From Syntrophaceae bacterium UBA2192 (GTDB taxonomy: Bacteria; Desulfobacterota; Syntrophia; Syntrophales; UBA2192): 8,194 nucleotides of DNA. A model generated the notes under the pieces. The model was not told the origin of the DNA and searched no databases. It saw nothing but the letters and a program-made list of their open reading frames with translations. Each line of letters begins with the position of its first letter. Position 1 is the first letter of the stretch. This document shows positions 6,497-8,194 of the stretch, in pieces. The stretch is from assembly GCA_002327315.1 (NCBI GenBank), contig DCVI01000227.1, positions 1 through 8,194 on the forward strand. The letters run 5' to 3'. Made by a program: the position numbers and the translations under genes.

Positions 6497-6522
6497 CCTG
6501 TTTCCGGTTTGTCCGGAAAGGG
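6497..6522 (+). promoter_or_regulatory. Hairpin in the leader of the GNAT gene
   Basis: TTTCCGG (6501-6507) pairs perfectly with CCGGAAA (6513-6519) around a five-base loop, and three weaker pairs extend it past a bulged G6500. It ends 11 bases before the Shine-Dalgarno sequence and has no strong U-tract, so an mRNA-processing or stability role is more likely than full termination. Confidence 0.35.
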
Positions 6523-6533
6523 CTTCGTTTCAC

Positions 6534-6540
6534 GGGAGGA
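6534..6540 (+). promoter_or_regulatory. Ribosome binding site deciding the GNAT start
   Basis: GGGAGGA lies seven bases before the ATG at 6548. The longer frame begins with a TTG at 6509 inside the leader hairpin loop, which is an unlikely start. Confidence 0.8.
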
Positions 6541-6547
6541 CTTCACC

Positions 6548-7108
6548 ATGAACATAGACGACATCGCGAACTACACCGTGGTTGAAAAGCTCCGGGACCA
6601 GCGCCCGGTAACGATCCGTGCGATAAGGCCCGGGGACAAGGATCTGTTCCGCGAGGCATTCAAAGGGCTGGAAGCCGGCTCGATCTATATGCGCTTTTTC
6701 GGGCCAAGGAAGGAGTTGACCGACCGGGAGCTTGTACAAGCCACGGAAGTAGACTTTATCCGGACCGTGGCCCTTGTCGCGTGCGTCCAGGAGAGCGCAG
6801 GGGAAAGGATCATCGGCGGCGGGCGCTACTTCGTCCTGGATGGACCGGACCCGCCGTCCACCGCGGAGATTGCCTTCGTGATCGAGGAGGACTATCAGGG
6901 CCAGGGCCTCGCGTCGATCCTGCTCAAGCGCCTGCTGCGGATCGGTCGGGAACAGGGTATCGCCCGGTTCGAAGCCGATGTGCTCCATGCCAACAAAAAA
7001 ATGCTCAGGGTCTTTGAACGGACCGGCCTTCCCGTTGTGACGAAGGCGTCAAGCGACTCCATTCACGTTACGATTTTCTTGAACAAAGGTGAAGCACCAT
7101 CTTCGTGA
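6548..7108 (+). CDS. Pat-like GNAT acetyltransferase
   Basis: This is a 186-residue single-domain GNAT protein from the ATG at 6548. 'VTIRAIRPGDKDLFREAF' (21-38), 'SIYMRFFGPRKELTD' (45-59) and 'ALVACV' (75-80) follow the pattern of the C-terminal catalytic domain of Pat/PatZ protein-lysine acetyltransferases. The acetyl-CoA pyrophosphate-binding motif is in 'EDYQGQGLASILLKRLL' (Gln117-Gly-Gln-Gly-Leu-Ala122), and 'ADVLHANKKMLRVFERTG' (143-160) is the typical last motif. Pat usually carries a large acyl-CoA-synthetase-like or cyclic-nucleotide-binding domain, which is missing here, so it is a stand-alone catalytic unit. It lies in the operon between the phosphate acyltransferase and acetate kinase genes, which suggests that it acetylates one of these enzymes or an acyl-CoA synthetase, using the acetyl-CoA they turn over. 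The substrate is inferred from context only; small-molecule acetylation cannot be ruled out. Confidence 0.8.
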   Translation: MNIDDIANYTVVEKLRDQRPVTIRAIRPGDKDLFREAFKGLEAGSIYMRFFGPRKELTDRELVQATEVDFIRTVALVACVQESAGERIIGGGRYFVLDGPDPPSTAEIAFVIEEDYQGQGLASILLKRLLRIGREQGIARFEADVLHANKKMLRVFERTGLPVVTKASSDSIHVTIFLNKGEAPSS

Positions 7109-7230
7109 TGCTGCAGGCGGTGTCCGCAACGGCCACGTTTCCCGTTGATGCGGTAACAATGCCGGCAAACATCGAGGCATCGGCGAAGGCGTATCGCATA
7201 TCGAAGCTGCAAGTACAACATGTGAGGTAA
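7108..7230 (+). CDS. Possible 40-codon small ORF, unknown function
   Basis: An ATG overlapping the GNAT stop (TGATG at 7106-7110) opens a 40-codon frame beginning MLQAVSATATFPV and ending LQVQHVR. Its TAA (7228-7230) overlaps an ATG at 7230 that is in frame with acetate kinase. It therefore exactly fills the gap between the two genes, with coupling-type junctions on both sides. Against it, no good Shine-Dalgarno sequence precedes it, the product has no recognisable domain or membrane segment, third-position GC looks lower than in its neighbours, and an open run of this length is not rare in GC-rich DNA. A 6-bp stem (7127-7132 with 7142-7147) lies within it. I recognise no family. Confidence 0.25.
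   Translation: MLQAVSATATFPVDAVTMPANIEASAKAYRISKLQVQHVR
7224..7228 (+). promoter_or_regulatory. Ribosome binding site deciding the ackA start
   Basis: GAGGT lies seven bases before the ATG at 7236. An in-frame ATG at 7230 is only one base after it, too close, so 7236 is chosen. Confidence 0.65.
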
Positions 7231-7235
7231 TGGTC

Positions 7236-8194
7236 ATGGGAAATCTCATCCTCGTTCTCAACGCCGGATCGTCCAGTCTCAAGTTCACGCTTTACGCCGA
7301 TACAGAGGGAAACCCTGCGGCGCTTTACGATGGCCAGATCGAGGGCATCGGCACAGAGCCCCGCTTCAGAGTGAAAGACGGCGCCGGAAAGGTCGTCGAG
7401 GAGAAAAAGTGGCCTACGGGATCATCCCTTGACCACGAGGGGACCATTGATGCCCTCTTTTCTTGGGGCAGCAGAGTGCTCAACAGCTCCGACCGGATTG
7501 TGGCCGTGGGGCACCGTGTCGTTCACGGCGGCCTCGAGTACACGAAACCCACCGTCGTCAACGATCACATCCTGAAGGATCTTGAAAAATTCATCCCCCT
7601 GGCGCCGCTTCATCAGCCGCACAACCTGGCACCCATCCGCGTCATTGCAAAGAGAAACCCCGGCATGCCCCAGGTGGCCTGTTTCGACACCTCCTTTCAC
7701 ACGAGCATCCCTGCCGTGGCCCAGGCCTTTGCCCTGCCGCGGAAATATACCGAGCAAGGAGTCCGGCGCTATGGTTTCCATGGCCTCTCCTACGAGTACA
7801 TCTCCACGGTCCTGCCGGGGGTTGACCCGGATGCGGCAAAAGGCAAAACAGTCGTTGCACACCTCGGAAACGGCGCAAGCATGTGCGCCATGAGAGGCCT
7901 GAAGAGCTTGGCCTGCACGCTGGGGTTCACCGCCGTCGAAGGCCTGATGATGGGCACGCGCTGCGGAACCCTCGACCCGGGGGTGATGCTCTACCTGATG
8001 GACGAGTGCGGCATGAACACGCGGGACCTGGAGAAGCTCATCTACAAGGAATCGGGCCTGCTGGGCGTCTCGGGGATTTCGAGCGACATGCGGACGCTGC
8101 TGGAAAGCACGGACCCGCGGGCCGCCGAAGCGGTGGAGTTATTCGTCTACCGCATCACCCGCGAGCTTGGGTCGCTCGCCTCGGCTCTCGGGGG
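7236..8194 (+). CDS. ackA: Acetate kinase, 3' end cut by window
   Basis: The first 319 codons are present of an expected 400 or so; the frame is open at the window edge. It catalyses acetate + ATP <-> acetyl phosphate + ADP in the cytoplasm. The ASKHA-fold motifs are all present: 'LVLNAGSSSLKF' with Asn9, 'GHRVVHGG' with Arg94, 'PLAPLHQPHN' with His126, 'CFDTSFH' with Asp151, 'RRYGFHGLSYEY' with His182, 'AHLGNGAS' with Asn212 and 'MGTRCGTLDPG' with Arg242. These correspond to the Asn7, Arg91, His123, Asp148, His180, Asn211 and Arg241 catalytic or binding residues of the Methanosarcina enzyme. 'LGVSGISSDMR' (276-286) is also typical. The C-terminal part with the last catalytic glutamate lies outside the window. 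It follows the phosphate acyltransferase and GNAT genes in one direction, forming a Pta-AckA pathway for substrate-level ATP formation or acetate activation. Propionate or butyrate may also be used. Confidence 0.95.
   Translation, partial: MGNLILVLNAGSSSLKFTLYADTEGNPAALYDGQIEGIGTEPRFRVKDGAGKVVEEKKWPTGSSLDHEGTIDALFSWGSRVLNSSDRIVAVGHRVVHGGLEYTKPTVVNDHILKDLEKFIPLAPLHQPHNLAPIRVIAKRNPGMPQVACFDTSFHTSIPAVAQAFALPRKYTEQGVRRYGFHGLSYEYISTVLPGVDPDAAKGKTVVAHLGNGASMCAMRGLKSLACTLGFTAVEGLMMGTRCGTLDPGVMLYLMDECGMNTRDLEKLIYKESGLLGVSGISSDMRTLLESTDPRAAEAVELFVYRITRELGSLASALG

Overview
The window is GC-rich bacterial DNA with every supported gene on the + strand. The gene content (a PHA-synthase-like DUF3141 protein, type II NADH dehydrogenase, MaoC/phosphotransacetylase fusion and acetate kinase), the small lipoprotein, and a dispersed palindromic repeat built from a 'CATTCCCGCGAAGGCGGGAA' hairpin all fit a Gram-negative proteobacterium. 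A Desulfobacterota (former Deltaproteobacteria) relative is my best guess, but it rests on general resemblance and not on any marker gene.

Layout. Positions 1-204 hold no gene I can name, only short open tails at the left edge and small hairpins. Positions 217-895 carry a two-gene cassette of exported small proteins: a Rap1a/Tai-like periplasmic protein and a glycine-zipper lipoprotein. Positions 896-1212 are non-coding. They contain three consecutive stem-loops (924-1092) followed by a U-rich stretch, and then a good sigma70-type promoter (-35 at 1116-1121, -10 at 1139-1144).

That promoter appears to drive a five-gene operon that runs off the right edge: a DUF3141 protein with an intact PhaC-type Cys-Asp-His triad (1213-3519), a membrane-associated type II NADH dehydrogenase-like flavoprotein (3543-4889), a MaoC-like/phosphate acyltransferase fusion (5043-6452), a Pat-like GNAT acetyltransferase (6548-7108), and acetate kinase (7236 to the edge, 319 codons seen). 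A possible 40-codon ORF (7108-7230) exactly fills the gap before acetate kinase.

How they may work together. The phosphotransacetylase and acetate kinase convert an acyl-CoA to acyl-phosphate and then to the free acid with ATP formation, or the reverse. The DUF3141 protein probably handles an acyl or hydroxyacyl thioester or polyester, and the NADH dehydrogenase re-oxidises NADH into the quinone pool. The GNAT protein resembles the catalytic part of Pat protein-lysine acetyltransferases and could couple acetyl-CoA supply to enzyme activity. The most notable anomaly is that the MaoC-like half of the fusion keeps the fold-typical sequence but lacks the catalytic histidine, so it may be a binding or scaffolding domain and not a hydratase. 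Two of the annotated starts matter: the longest ORFs of DUF3141 and of the fusion begin inside a promoter region and inside a dispersed repeat, respectively, and should be shortened.
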